Made by a program: the position numbers and the translations under genes. This document shows positions 15,547 through 25,882 of a stretch of DNA of 64,000 nt, piece by piece. This stretch comes from Bacillus sp. FJAT-49711 (GTDB lineage: Bacteria; Bacillota; Bacilli; Bacillales; Bacillaceae_C): assembly GCF_018343715.1 (NCBI RefSeq), contig NZ_JAGYPL010000002.1:876364-940363 (forward strand), read 5' to 3'. Position 1 is the stretch's first letter; the number at the start of each line of letters is the position of its first letter. The notes beneath the pieces were generated by a model. That model saw only the letters and a program-made list of their open reading frames with translations. It was not told the DNA's origin and searched no databases.

Positions 15547-16554
15547 CTAATCCTTTGATGATAATTCTTTACGATCGGCTGCTAAAGGGGGCTGTTCTAA
15601 CCATTCATTGGCAATCATCATATTTACACCATCTTCAGCAAACTTCATCACTTCTGTCAAAAGACGCGAATAGTCCAAAACTAAATCACTTCTTTGACTT
15701 TGAGAAATAGCGGCTCCATAATTTCCAATACCAGCATAAGACATCAGACCAAAATGATATAACATTAATTTATCGGAGAAAGGGGATTCTGTTGACTCGC
15801 TTATTTCTTGATCAAACGTCATAGGTACTGGAAGAGAGTGATTGGCTAAATAATCACTAAAGACTTTTATGTGCTTCATCGAAATATCTTTTCCTCTTAA
15901 GATGTAACTTCGAACTTTTTTTGATTGAATTACCTGACTAAATCCCATCGCTATACTTGTACCTAAATGATTGGTCTGAATATTTGCATAAATATCAGCA
16001 ATTTCTATTCCTGAAAGAGGGCGTTTTCCAAGACCTTCTAATAAAAAGGATTGTTTATGAACAAACTCCAATTTTTTTGGAAATGGAATGGTAGGAGGTC
16101 GGACAGCTAATCCTTTTTCTAATAAAATTTGCGTAACCACATTATTTAATTCCAAAGTAGATGTTAAACACTTTGAATAAAAAGAAAGTATGTCTTGGCG
16201 AAAGATATTTGGTGTCGCGCGCGCATACATCACTAGTCCGCCTTTAGCCATATTTTTCACATAATACAAATAAAACTTATCCGAAAATAAGCGCTTTGCC
16301 CTTAAATTAACGTCTTGTTCCGTAAAACCTTGTGGAATTTGGATATCTTCTTTTGAAAAAATCTCTTCAATGATCTCCACATGTTGTTGAGACAATTCTA
16401 AAGCGTGACTTACCACCGTTTTTATTTCATCATCCTCGATGTGTTCAAGAAAATATTTAAATACACAAACCGCCATACTATCACCAATATAACTGCTCCA
16501 TAAATAAGACATCTCGGCAGCCGTTAGCTGAATATTCCCGTGATTATTTTCCAA
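15547..16554 (-). CDS. DUF3231 family protein (ferritin-like, two repeats)
   Basis: About 335 residues. Two repeats (~10-165 and ~180-330) of four-helix character, each with SYIGDSMAVCVFKYFLEHIE-like and HLGTSIAMGFSQ-like segments, mark it as DUF3231, a family confined to Bacilli and often spore- or stress-linked. The ATG at 16569 lies on the GGAGG itself (ATGGAGGTTG), so the TTG at 16554, eight bases beyond GGAGG, is the better start. Role unknown; it is monocistronic. Confidence 0.8.
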   Translation of the reverse strand: MENNHGNIQLTAAEMSYLWSSYIGDSMAVCVFKYFLEHIEDDEIKTVVSHALELSQQHVEIIEEIFSKEDIQIPQGFTEQDVNLRAKRLFSDKFYLYYVKNMAKGGLVMYARATPNIFRQDILSFYSKCLTSTLELNNVVTQILLEKGLAVRPPTIPFPKKLEFVHKQSFLLEGLGKRPLSGIEIADIYANIQTNHLGTSIAMGFSQVIQSKKVRSYILRGKDISMKHIKVFSDYLANHSLPVPMTFDQEISESTESPFSDKLMLYHFGLMSYAGIGNYGAAISQSQRSDLVLDYSRLLTEVMKFAEDGVNMMIANEWLEQPPLAADRKELSSKD

Positions 16555-16849
16555 AAAAACAACCTCCATTTAATTCTTCGCTAAGATATAAAATCCCCCA
16601 AAACAGAAAAAATATAGAGGTTTGCTAATATAAAATTGGAGATTTATTGTAATTGACTTAATTTATACATTTCAAATTTTATTAATAAGTATTTTATATC
16701 TTAATCAAATAAGTATATTTTTTTATTTCTTTGCATTGACAATTTTACCCATATATGATTTGATTGGAAGTGGAAGAATAATCCATTATTTTTACATAAA
16801 AAGGAGGAATAATCCGGACGATCGTTTCTAAAAGCAAGGAGTGATTTTT

Positions 16850-18784
16850 TTGAGTAATCGTTTAGCCGTCATTACTTACCATGAGAGCGACTTTTTAAAT
16901 GCAATAAAGACAATGGTGCCAGAGGCAGCCATTATTTTACCTCATGACTTTACTGATGAAAATTTAGAGTCATTTGACAGTATTGCTTTGCTTGGAGGTG
17001 GGGATGAAGAACCTCTGTTACTTGAACCAAGACAAAGAGTTGCTTTAGAAAACCAAATCCACAAAGGAAAAAGGGTATTTGCAGAATATGTTGCTAGTAT
17101 AGGTAACGTATATTTTTCAAAACCGGAATCTACTCGATATGATCGTTTAGTATATTGCTCGAGCACATCTGATATCCCTGATTTAAAGATCGGTTCTTTA
17201 TTAGATGACCAGTGTGGACAGCGTATAATGCCTCATGACATTACTTGCACTCATGATATTCCTATTTTGCAATACGTGAGAAGACATGCTCATGACCATA
17301 TAAATCTGGATGAAACTTTATTTAGTAATATTTCAGATAGGGCATTATGGTTCGATCATCCTAAAAATCTTCTAATATGTGCTTTTCGGATATGCAATTT
17401 TAGAAAATCCCGATATTCCCCTTGGAATGAAATAAAAAAGTTAGTGGAATTTATTATTGGATGGTTATTGGATCGAAAAGTATTATTAAGTGACTTAAGT
17501 CCAATTTATAGCAGTGGAACCGCCGCCTCGATCGGTGAGCTATCGGAGGATCAAATAAAAAGAAGTGTTTTAAAATCTATGGAATGGTTTGAAAGCGCTG
17601 GCATTTTATTGAGCAAAGGAAAAAGAGGAGCATGGGAGGGATACGGGACTGAAATATATCCTAATGGCAATCAGCGAAAAGTGAAGACTTTACGAGCAGA
17701 TTGTATAGGAGAAATTTCACTGCCATATTTTCTTGACTATTTGCTTTGCGGAAATAAGGAGAGTATTGAAGTTTCAAATAATCTTCAAGATTTTATTTTT
17801 GATCATTATTTAAATCGTGAAGAAGGTTTTTTATACGGAATGATGAGATGGACAAATGAGGCTTGGGGCGTATGCTATCAAGATGATGTAGCAAGAGCAA
17901 TAATGCCTCAATTATTAAAATGTCTATATCTTAATATAGAAGACCACTTGGATGATTGTATCGATGTATTAAAATTTTTAGTGAAAACTACAGGTTCAGA
18001 TGGAACAAGAGTATTCAGAACAGATAACATCGATCTTTCGGAAGAGAAAATGAAGGAGTTGGCAGAAAGACCTGGCAATCTCCCTAGTGCTCATTACAAT
18101 GGCTACTATTATGCTGCTTTATTGCTAACCTATCAATTAACAAATATTGAGGAATTTAAAAAGATTGCTATTAAAGGTCTTACAACCATTATGCAAGTAT
18201 ATCCCGATACTATACGGGAACAAAGCGAGACACAGGAATATTGTCGCTTAATTCTCCCTCTCAGCTATTTGTACTGGGTTACTAAAGATCCTATTCATAA
18301 GGATTGGTTGTACCGGGTGACCCATGATTTAAAACAATTTAAGCATTCATCAGGTGCATATTTGGAATGGGATTCGGATTATAAAGCGAGTATGCGCAAT
18401 GGGGTAGGAGAAGGGGAAAGTTCTTTAGTATCTAAAAATGGTGATCCAGTAGTAGATCTATTATATTCCAATAATTGGCTGCCTATGGCATTTATACAGG
18501 CCTATTGGATAACGGGAGATACTTTATTTAAGGAGTTGTGGAAAGATATTTCTAGATTCCTAGTATCTGCTCAGCTAAATAGTGAAGTTTCTACTATAAA
18601 TGGGGCTTGGGCACGAGCGTACGATGTAAACAAAAAGGAAGTTATTGGCTCCCCTGCAGATATGGGATGGGGTCCTTGGGCAATCGAGTCTGGTTGGACA
18701 GTAGCAGAGATTTCTGCAGGTTTATCCATGGGTTTGTTGGAGAAGCAGTTGGCTAAATTTTATAAAGTTTGTTTTGATGATTAG
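16850..18784 (+). CDS. Large two-domain glycosidase-like protein
   Basis: About 644 residues. The N-terminal ~210 residues look like a class I amidotransferase/ThuA-type alpha/beta domain (LAVITYHESDFLN; SIALLGGGDEEPLL). Residues ~230-640 resemble an (alpha/alpha)6 barrel (EEGFLYGMMRWTNEAWGVCY; NLPSAHYNGYYYAALLLTYQ), as in unsaturated-glucuronyl or other GH families. No signal peptide, so it acts in the cytoplasm. AAGGAG precedes the TTG at 16850; the GTG at 16841 lies within that site. It heads the glycan cluster with the DUF4855 protein. Confidence 0.6.
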   Translation: MSNRLAVITYHESDFLNAIKTMVPEAAIILPHDFTDENLESFDSIALLGGGDEEPLLLEPRQRVALENQIHKGKRVFAEYVASIGNVYFSKPESTRYDRLVYCSSTSDIPDLKIGSLLDDQCGQRIMPHDITCTHDIPILQYVRRHAHDHINLDETLFSNISDRALWFDHPKNLLICAFRICNFRKSRYSPWNEIKKLVEFIIGWLLDRKVLLSDLSPIYSSGTAASIGELSEDQIKRSVLKSMEWFESAGILLSKGKRGAWEGYGTEIYPNGNQRKVKTLRADCIGEISLPYFLDYLLCGNKESIEVSNNLQDFIFDHYLNREEGFLYGMMRWTNEAWGVCYQDDVARAIMPQLLKCLYLNIEDHLDDCIDVLKFLVKTTGSDGTRVFRTDNIDLSEEKMKELAERPGNLPSAHYNGYYYAALLLTYQLTNIEEFKKIAIKGLTTIMQVYPDTIREQSETQEYCRLILPLSYLYWVTKDPIHKDWLYRVTHDLKQFKHSSGAYLEWDSDYKASMRNGVGEGESSLVSKNGDPVVDLLYSNNWLPMAFIQAYWITGDTLFKELWKDISRFLVSAQLNSEVSTINGAWARAYDVNKKEVIGSPADMGWGPWAIESGWTVAEISAGLSMGLLEKQLAKFYKVCFDD

Positions 18785-18897
18785 TACTTTTTTCTGGTGA
18801 AAAACTTGTAAGGGGAGAATGCGTTTTACGATAGGCCAATTTTTACAACATGATATTACACACTTTCAATCTAAAAAAATTGAGGAGTGTTAATAAA

Positions 18898-21366
18898 GTG
18901 AAATCAACTCATACTAAAATATTAATCGTGTTTATTGTTTCATTTCTTTGTTTATATTTAAAGGTTGGCGATGCAAAAGCAGAATATTTACCGAAAGATG
19001 ATCCGAAGTCGAATCATTCATCAAATATAGCTCTCATATATACGGGGTACTACGATCCTGCTAACTATGATGGAGAAAGAATAGGAGACTTTAATAAAGA
19101 AAAGTTTCTACCTTATGTAGGTTATTTGGACGAAAGTGGTAAAGCTACAGACTACTTTTTTGATACTTTTTTATTGCTTAACATAAGATCTCCATACGAA
19201 GGTAGTTTAGGTAGGTATTATAGCTGGGTTGAAAACTCTCATCCAGGTACGTTAAAGGATTGGAAATGGGCGATGGATCGCATGTTCATAAAAAACCAAC
19301 AGCTTGATGCACTAAATCAGGCAGTAAAAGAAGTGAGCAAAACACTTGGTGATCAAAATAAACAAGTAAATGTTTATTTGACACTTCCATTCCCTGATCC
19401 TCAAAGTGCCGATTTTGGAGACTTTAAAGGGAATGGGCAATCCGCTAATTTAGAGAGTTTAGAGACAAGAAACGAACTTGTAAAATGGTATATCGATAAA
19501 ATGAGTTCTAGATTTAAAGAACAAGAGTATAAACATTTAAAACTTGCCGGATTTTACTGGTTTCAGGAAGATCTAGATACGACCGTTTCTGGTGAAAAGG
19601 AAAATGTGAAATATACGGCAGATTATTTGAACAGTCTTGATATGCGATTAGGATGGATCCCGTGGTCCGGAGCTGGTGAAAAAGCCAATGGCAATAAACA
19701 TGGATTTGATTTCACTCTCGTTCAGCCAAACCATTTTTTCCAAGCTGATACAACAATTAAACGAATTGAGGAGACGGCTAAATTATCTAAAGCGAATGGG
19801 CAAGGGATAGAAATGGAGTTTGATCTTCGTGCAATGGAAGATCCTCATTACCGTAAAGCTTTAAATAACTACTTAATTGGCGGCGTTAAATATGGTTATA
19901 TGAATGATTCTATTTTAGCTTACTATCAAGATGTAAATGCAATATATGATTTATACCATCACGAAAGCCCAATTGGTCGTCAATTTTATACAGATATATA
20001 TCATTTTTCAAAAGGCGAATATGTTCCTCCAACTGGAAACATTGACCTTCGAGTGATTGATGAAGATGGTCATCCACTATCAGATGTAAAGATTTCGGAT
20101 GAAAATGGATTAATTGGCACTACAGATGAAAATGGAAAATTTACAAAACAGGATCTTTTATCAGTAGATACAACTTTAAATTTTAGCAAGACTGATTATC
20201 CAAATAAATCTGTCACCTTAGATATACCTATAAATGAAACAATCTATAAAGATATTATCCTTGCTGTACCTAAAGGTGAAAATATTATTAAAACAGCTAC
20301 AATCGCGGATTTTCAAGGTGATTTCAATGTGGGTGGAAACTCCGTTGTTCCAAGGTCTTTTAGTAAGGAGAAAACATTCACTGGAAATCAATCTTTAAAG
20401 ATTCAATTTCCAAATGGATGGGGGCCAGTGAGGGCATTTATTGACTCATCTTCTGATAGTTTAGCGAATTCGGATCGAGAATATGTTAATTATACAAATA
20501 CCGATTGGAGTGATTTTGATACCCTCTCATTGGCTGTATATAACGATTCGGATAGCGAGCAAAAGTTTGTAATGGAAATTATGTACGATCGATATAGCTG
20601 GGCATCGTCAAAGTTGAAAAACTTCAAACTTCTGCCGAAACAATGGAATGAAATTGAAATATCGCTAAAAGAATTAGAGGATGATGGAGTAAATATTAAA
20701 AATATTATTAGATTATCACTAGCTATGAACGAATTTAATAGAGACTGGACAACTATGTATTTCGATGACATCAAGTTGCGCAAATATGAAAAAATGAGTG
20801 TTATTCCTGATTACCATATTTCTCTACCTTCTAAAGTTCCAACAATGGACATTGGCAGCAAATGGACGCCAATTGTTATAAATAAAGCCCTACACGATGA
20901 GCAAGGAAATCCAGTTAAAGCTGCGAACGTCACATATGAAAGTTCCAATCCAAATGTAATCCATGTGACATCAGATGGTCAACTTGTAGCTCTAAAGAAA
21001 GGGAAAGCATCAATTAGAGCAATGATAAATGGAATTGAATCCGAATCCGTAGTAGTCGAGGTATCTCCTTGGAGTATTAACAAATTTAAAGGAGGTAATT
21101 CCAACCTAGGAGTTGGTAAAGAAACAACATTAACTATGCGGAATTTCTTTGAGAATGGCTATGAGATTCCTTCGGAAGATGCAAAGTATGAATGGTCCAT
21201 TATTAAAAAGAGTGATGTCGCTACCATAAGAGATAACGGTAATAATAAAAATCAGCAAATCCTAAAAGGTGTAAAAAATGGGAAGGTAACGGTACAGGTA
21301 AAGGTAACTTATAACGGCCAATCTAAAACATTTACGAAAAATATCAAAGTGAAAAATAATCCGTAA
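18898..21366 (+). CDS. Secreted DUF4855 protein with carbohydrate-binding and Ig-like domains
   Basis: About 822 residues from a GTG preceded by TTGAGGAG. A signal peptide (ILIVFIVSFLCLYLKVGDAKA) directs export. Domains in order: DUF4855 (~25-365, with YTGYYDPANYDGERIGDFNK), a CarboxypepD_reg-like beta sandwich (~380-455, GHPLSDVKISDENG), a galactose-binding-like domain (~465-635, ending in MYFDDIKLRKYEK), then a BIG2 Ig-like domain (~640-725) and another beta domain. DUF4855 proteins are associated with polysaccharide breakdown. Located before a sugar importer with NanE, it probably attacks a host or microbial glycan outside the cell. Catalytic residues are unknown. Confidence 0.78.
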   Translation: MKSTHTKILIVFIVSFLCLYLKVGDAKAEYLPKDDPKSNHSSNIALIYTGYYDPANYDGERIGDFNKEKFLPYVGYLDESGKATDYFFDTFLLLNIRSPYEGSLGRYYSWVENSHPGTLKDWKWAMDRMFIKNQQLDALNQAVKEVSKTLGDQNKQVNVYLTLPFPDPQSADFGDFKGNGQSANLESLETRNELVKWYIDKMSSRFKEQEYKHLKLAGFYWFQEDLDTTVSGEKENVKYTADYLNSLDMRLGWIPWSGAGEKANGNKHGFDFTLVQPNHFFQADTTIKRIEETAKLSKANGQGIEMEFDLRAMEDPHYRKALNNYLIGGVKYGYMNDSILAYYQDVNAIYDLYHHESPIGRQFYTDIYHFSKGEYVPPTGNIDLRVIDEDGHPLSDVKISDENGLIGTTDENGKFTKQDLLSVDTTLNFSKTDYPNKSVTLDIPINETIYKDIILAVPKGENIIKTATIADFQGDFNVGGNSVVPRSFSKEKTFTGNQSLKIQFPNGWGPVRAFIDSSSDSLANSDREYVNYTNTDWSDFDTLSLAVYNDSDSEQKFVMEIMYDRYSWASSKLKNFKLLPKQWNEIEISLKELEDDGVNIKNIIRLSLAMNEFNRDWTTMYFDDIKLRKYEKMSVIPDYHISLPSKVPTMDIGSKWTPIVINKALHDEQGNPVKAANVTYESSNPNVIHVTSDGQLVALKKGKASIRAMINGIESESVVVEVSPWSINKFKGGNSNLGVGKETTLTMRNFFENGYEIPSEDAKYEWSIIKKSDVATIRDNGNNKNQQILKGVKNGKVTVQVKVTYNGQSKTFTKNIKVKNNP

Positions 21367-21489
21367 ATATTAAGAGATATATCAATGTACTTTGAAAGAG
21401 GCTCACCAAAAAACATAATTGTTAAGCCCTCTTTCTCAAACAAAATGCCTATTTCGGTATTGCAACACTCTTATAATTGGAGGTTAAAA

Positions 21490-22299
21490 ATGATTATAAA
21501 GCTTTTAGGAACTGCTGCAGCTGAAGGATACCCAGCTATTTTCTGTAATTGCGATGCCTGTAAGCTAGCTACAGAATTAGGAGGTAAAGATATTAGAACA
21601 AGAACATCTGCCATAATTGATCAAGAGCTTAAAATTGATTTTCCACCCGACACACTACACCATGTATTAACCAATAAATTAAACCTTGGAAATATAGAAC
21701 ACCTCTTATTTTCACATACACATCACGATCACTTCCATCCAGATGACCTAACAATGAGAGCTCCAGTTTACGCTCATAACATTTCTTATCCATTGAATAT
21801 TTATGGAAATGATGTTGTTATAGCGAAATGTGTGAACGCTATTCAATATTCGAAAGAATCTTTTAAGTATCATCAAATTAAGCCGTTTGTTTCTTTTCAA
21901 ATTAGTGAGTATCAGGTAACTCCATTGCTTGCAGACCATGATCAATATGAAACCTGTTTTATATTTTATATTGAAAAGGATAATAAAAAAGTTTTATATG
22001 GCCACGATACTGGCTGGTTTCCTCAACAAACGTGGGACTGGTTGGAAAATAAAAAATTAGACCTAGTTATATTGGATTGCACTCATGGGTTAATCCCAGA
22101 AAGGAGAAACCATCTAAATATAGAAGGTGTAAAGGAGATAAAAAATATCTTTTCTCAAAAAAATATTACTAACAAGACAGCGAATTTTATTGCCACTCAC
22201 TTTTCTCATAATATTAAGTTAACCCATTCCGACTTGACTAATCTATTAGAGCCTTTTGGAATAATGGTTGCATTTGATGGAATGGAAATTGAAATATAG
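21490..22299 (+). CDS. MBL-fold hydrolase, PhnP-like
   Basis: About 269 residues. The start LLGTAAAEGYPAIFCNCDAC resembles PhnP (cyclic phosphodiesterase) including its structural cysteine site; SHTHHDHFHPDD supplies the HxHxDH zinc motif and YGHDTGWF and THFSHN further ligands. PhnP hydrolyses ribosyl cyclic phosphate; here the neighbours are glycan genes, so another phosphodiester or lactone is possible. GGAGG lies 7 nt before the ATG at 21490; the extra 35 upstream codons lack a binding site. Confidence 0.8.
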   Translation: MIIKLLGTAAAEGYPAIFCNCDACKLATELGGKDIRTRTSAIIDQELKIDFPPDTLHHVLTNKLNLGNIEHLLFSHTHHDHFHPDDLTMRAPVYAHNISYPLNIYGNDVVIAKCVNAIQYSKESFKYHQIKPFVSFQISEYQVTPLLADHDQYETCFIFYIEKDNKKVLYGHDTGWFPQQTWDWLENKKLDLVILDCTHGLIPERRNHLNIEGVKEIKNIFSQKNITNKTANFIATHFSHNIKLTHSDLTNLLEPFGIMVAFDGMEIEI

Positions 22300-22656
22300 G
22301 ACAGTTGAAAGTAAAGGGAAGGATACTTTCTTTCAATATTGAAGACGGGAATTAGAAGGAATATGGGAAGCGCTGAACTTAAATGGTGGATTTATCCGTT
22401 GTTTAAGAAAAAAAAGGAGGGGATCTTCATTTCTATAATCCAAACAAACTAGAATCACTAGTATAGGTGTATCCAACTTTTTTTGGAACAAATCACACAA
22501 TTGGATCTTTGAAAAAATGTAGATTAATAGAATTACTCGTTTTGCAGTAAATGTATATTCATTTGTGAAAGGGCTTTCTGATTTTTTGGAAATGATGTTG
22601 AATTAAACTATTTTGGAAGCGTTGAAGTATGCAAATATTTGAGGGGGAGAGAGAAA
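22300..22656 (+). promoter_or_regulatory. Upstream region of sugar importer operon, weak cre-like site
   Basis: 357 nt without a supported gene. TGAAAGGGCTTTCT at 22566-22579 differs in two positions from an ideal symmetric cre (TGAAAGCGCTTTCA), about 80 nt before the binding-protein gene. A clear -35/-10 pair was not identified. Confidence 0.3.
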
Positions 22657-23952
22657 ATGAAAAGAATTTTGCTCATTTTGTTAACGGTAACAGTTATTTT
22701 TAGCTTAGCTGCATGTTCATCTTCAAAGAATAGTGGATCTAATACCAAAAAGGAAATATCTTTTTGGCACGTGTCCAGTGATAAAGATGCCGGTCCTATT
22801 AAGAAGCTAGTTGAGAAATATAACACCAGTCAGGACAAAGTAAAAGTGAATTTTCTAGGAAATCAAGATCCGCAGAAGCAACTAACGGCTATTTCCGGGG
22901 GAAGTGCTCCAGATATTGCTTTTATTTACTGGAATATGGTCGGTCCATGGGCAGCAGCTGGTGCGGTGCAGCCATTAGATGATCTTATTAAAAAAGATAA
23001 TTTTGAAATAGACTCTTTGATTCCAGCGGCAGTTAATAGAATGAGTATTGATGGTCAACAATTTGGATTACCACTTACGATGAGTATGGCATCTAAACTT
23101 TTTTATAACAAAGAATCATTTAAAGAGGCAGGTATAACAAGCCCTCCCGAAACGATGGAAGAGTTAATGGAGTATTCCAAAACACTAACAAAAAGGGATG
23201 GCGATAATCTTACCCAAATTGGATTTATTCCAGATTATCCTTGGATTGACAACGTATTTTGGCCAATTGTGTTTGGAGGATCTTTCTATGATGAAAACAC
23301 AGGCGAAGTAACTCCTAACAAAGAGGAAAATGTTAAGGCAATTGCATATCAACAAGAATTTTATAAAGAATTTGGAGTTAAAGAGATTGAAAAATTACGT
23401 TCAGGTATGGGTGCGTATGAAACACCTCAAGATCCACTGTTAACTGGAAAATTAGCAATGATGATTGGATGGGAAAATAACTTTAACGAGCATAGAGTAG
23501 AAGATGGTCCTATAGGTGTTGCACCGTTTCCTTACCCATCTGATCGTCCTGATTTGAAAGGATCTGGTATGGTATCACCGACAGCTCTTTATATTCCTAA
23601 AAACTCAAAGAATCAAGAAGAAGCATGGGATTTCATGAAATTTTTGCTTGAAGAGGATAATCAAATCGATTTTGCGATTGAATCTGGAAATATCCCTGTA
23701 GTATTGAAAGCCCTAGATAATCCACGTTTAACAGAGAACGAGGATGTCAAAATTATGTGGGAGTTTTATGAAGCGGCTAAGAGTGAAAATCTACGTGGAT
23801 TCCCAAATAGTGTTTACATTAATGAATACTTACAAGCTTTATCTGAAGAAACAGAAAAAGCATTGAAAGGTGAAATTACAGCACAAGAAGCGATGGATAA
23901 GGTAAAACAAAAGATTCAGCCAGAGGCAGATAAAGAAAACGAGAAGAAATAG
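22657..23952 (+). CDS. Sugar ABC transporter substrate-binding lipoprotein
   Basis: About 431 residues. Lipoprotein signal (ILLILLTVTVIFSLAAC, lipobox LAAC) and a family-1 extracellular solute-binding fold (KEISFWHVSSDKDAGPIKKL; GGSAPDIAFIYW; KLFYNKESFKEAGI; GKLAMMIGWE). GAGGGGGAGAG precedes the ATG. With the next two permeases it forms a CUT1-type oligosaccharide importer; the ATPase is absent, as usual, and would be supplied by a shared MsmX-like protein. NanE downstream suggests an amino-sugar-containing ligand. Confidence 0.88.
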   Translation: MKRILLILLTVTVIFSLAACSSSKNSGSNTKKEISFWHVSSDKDAGPIKKLVEKYNTSQDKVKVNFLGNQDPQKQLTAISGGSAPDIAFIYWNMVGPWAAAGAVQPLDDLIKKDNFEIDSLIPAAVNRMSIDGQQFGLPLTMSMASKLFYNKESFKEAGITSPPETMEELMEYSKTLTKRDGDNLTQIGFIPDYPWIDNVFWPIVFGGSFYDENTGEVTPNKEENVKAIAYQQEFYKEFGVKEIEKLRSGMGAYETPQDPLLTGKLAMMIGWENNFNEHRVEDGPIGVAPFPYPSDRPDLKGSGMVSPTALYIPKNSKNQEEAWDFMKFLLEEDNQIDFAIESGNIPVVLKALDNPRLTENEDVKIMWEFYEAAKSENLRGFPNSVYINEYLQALSEETEKALKGEITAQEAMDKVKQKIQPEADKENEKK

Positions 23953-23963
23953 TTACTTATTAT

Positions 23964-23990
23964 AGGTGGGACTGTTTCTTGGTCCCCCTT
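23964..23990 (+). terminator. Weak intra-operon hairpin
   Basis: GGGAC (23968-23972) pairs with GTCCC (23982-23986), extended by AGG/CCT past a mismatch. It sits between binding protein and permease, where partial termination often keeps the binding protein in excess. Confidence 0.35.
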
Positions 23991-24016
23991 CCCTATGTAT
24001 GAAAGGAGTGGCAGGA

Positions 24017-24946
24017 ATGGATGGCAAAATGTATAAGGAAATATCCCCTAGCCAAAGAAAACGTAAGGCATTCATCCTCGGTATCCTATTTTTAAGTCCG
24101 TGGATTATCGGGTTCATTGTCTTTCAGCTGTTTCCCATTGTTATGTCTTTTTACTATAGTTTAACAGAATATAATCTCTTTAATTCACCAACTTGGGTTG
24201 GGCTTGAGAACTATAAAAACCTTTTTCACGATGAAAAGTTCTATTTATCTTTATACAATACTATGTACATAACTTTTTTCGGCTTATTTCCACATTTAAT
24301 ATTCGCTCTCTTAATGGCTATTATTTTAAACACCAATGTAAAAGGCCAATCTTTATATAGAACGATTTATTTCCTGCCAACCCTTGTCCCAGCGGTAGCC
24401 GGCTCATTATTATGGATGTGGTTATTTAATGCTCAATATGGACTAATCAATGAAATGCTTGGTGCAATTGGATTGGTTCAACCGAATTGGCTTGTTGATC
24501 CACAATGGACAAAGCCAGCCATTATTATCATGGGTTTTTGGGCAACAGGTACAAATACAATAATGTATCTTGCTGCGCTGCAGGATGTACCAAAAACTTT
24601 TTATGAAGCAGCAGAGATTGATGGTGCTAATAAATGGCAAAGGTTCTGGAACATTACTTTACCAGCCATTTCTCCTATTAGTTTATTTCTTATCATTATG
24701 GGATTAATAGGTTCATTTCAATTCTTTACTCAAGGGCTTATTTTCGGTCAAGCATCACAATCGATGGGCGGTCCAGAGAACTCGATGTTATTTTATGCAA
24801 TATATCTTTACCAAACTGCATTTTCCTTTTTGAAAATGGGCTATGCTTCTGCAATGGCTTGGATATTATTTATTATCGTATTAATCCTTACTGTCATTAT
24901 CTTCAAGACATCAGCGAAATGGGTTTATTATGGAGGTGAGAAGTAA
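24017..24946 (+). CDS. Sugar ABC permease 1 (UgpA/MalF type)
   Basis: About 309 residues with six membrane helices; first helix FILGILFLSPWIIGFIVFQL. The coupling motif is EAAEIDGANKWQRFWNITLP, the canonical CUT1 EAA loop. AAGGAG and CAGGA lie before the ATG at 24017, while the upstream GTG frame lacks support. Its stop overlaps the next ATG by one base. Works as a heterodimer with the following permease. Confidence 0.9.
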   Translation: MDGKMYKEISPSQRKRKAFILGILFLSPWIIGFIVFQLFPIVMSFYYSLTEYNLFNSPTWVGLENYKNLFHDEKFYLSLYNTMYITFFGLFPHLIFALLMAIILNTNVKGQSLYRTIYFLPTLVPAVAGSLLWMWLFNAQYGLINEMLGAIGLVQPNWLVDPQWTKPAIIIMGFWATGTNTIMYLAALQDVPKTFYEAAEIDGANKWQRFWNITLPAISPISLFLIIMGLIGSFQFFTQGLIFGQASQSMGGPENSMLFYAIYLYQTAFSFLKMGYASAMAWILFIIVLILTVIIFKTSAKWVYYGGEK

Positions 24947-25848
24947 TGGAAAATCCAATTTTTTCCGTTAAGAACGATAAACAAGCTGTTGGAAAATATG
25001 TGCCACAGAAAAAGAGAAGGGGATTAAATCGGGTTATTAAAGAATCAATCACTCCTCACCTACTTTTGGCTATAGTTGGTTTATTATTTCTCTTACCGTT
25101 CGCTTGGCTAGTACTTACTTCGTTAAAAACATTAGATGAAATCTTTGCTATTCCGCCAGTATGGCTGCCAGAAACATTTCTTTGGTCTAATTATTCTGAT
25201 GCCATTAAGGCGATTCCTTTCTTTCGTTATATATGGAATACAGTAGTTGTTTGTTTGTTTTCGGTTGCTGGCCAATTAATTTCAGCACCGCTCGTTGCGT
25301 ATGCATTTGCCAGAATGAAATTTAAAGGTCGCGATTTTATATTCTTTTTAATGATGGCAACAATGATTTTGCCATACCAAGTGACAATGATTCCTCTATA
25401 TGTCATGTATAACAAGCTAGGGATGGTAGATACATATTTGCCTCTTACCTTGCCAAACTTTTTTGGAGCAGCTTTTTATATCTTTTTGCTAAGGCAGTTT
25501 TTTCTGGGAATCCCTCACGAGTATTCAGAGTCAGCAAAAATAGATGGCGCATCAGAATTTAGAATCTATTGGCAAATAATCTTACCTTTATCAAAGCCGG
25601 TTTTATTCACAGTCGCATTACTAACATTTTTAGGCGCATGGGGCGACTTTTTAGGACCATTAATTTATTTGAATGACCCAAAAAATTGGACTTTATCTGT
25701 AGGTTTGAAGGCATTCATTGGAGAGCATTCAGTAGACTGGGGAATGTTAATGGCTGCATCGACGATGTTTACAATACCCATTATCATCTTGTATTTCTTT
25801 GTACAACGTCAATTCATTCAAGGGATAACATTGACTGGATTTAAATAA
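24946..25848 (+). CDS. Sugar ABC permease 2 (UgpE/MalG type)
   Basis: 300 residues, six helices (HLLLAIVGLLFLLPFAWLVL first). EAA-like loop ESAKIDGASEFRIYWQIILP and the typical C-terminus FVQRQFIQGITLTGFK. GGAGGTGAG precedes the ATG, which overlaps the stop of permease 1, so the two are translationally coupled. Confidence 0.9.
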   Translation: MENPIFSVKNDKQAVGKYVPQKKRRGLNRVIKESITPHLLLAIVGLLFLLPFAWLVLTSLKTLDEIFAIPPVWLPETFLWSNYSDAIKAIPFFRYIWNTVVVCLFSVAGQLISAPLVAYAFARMKFKGRDFIFFLMMATMILPYQVTMIPLYVMYNKLGMVDTYLPLTLPNFFGAAFYIFLLRQFFLGIPHEYSESAKIDGASEFRIYWQIILPLSKPVLFTVALLTFLGAWGDFLGPLIYLNDPKNWTLSVGLKAFIGEHSVDWGMLMAASTMFTIPIIILYFFVQRQFIQGITLTGFK

Positions 25849-25882
25849 CCATAGTACAGATATAAAAAGGAGCGGATGGACA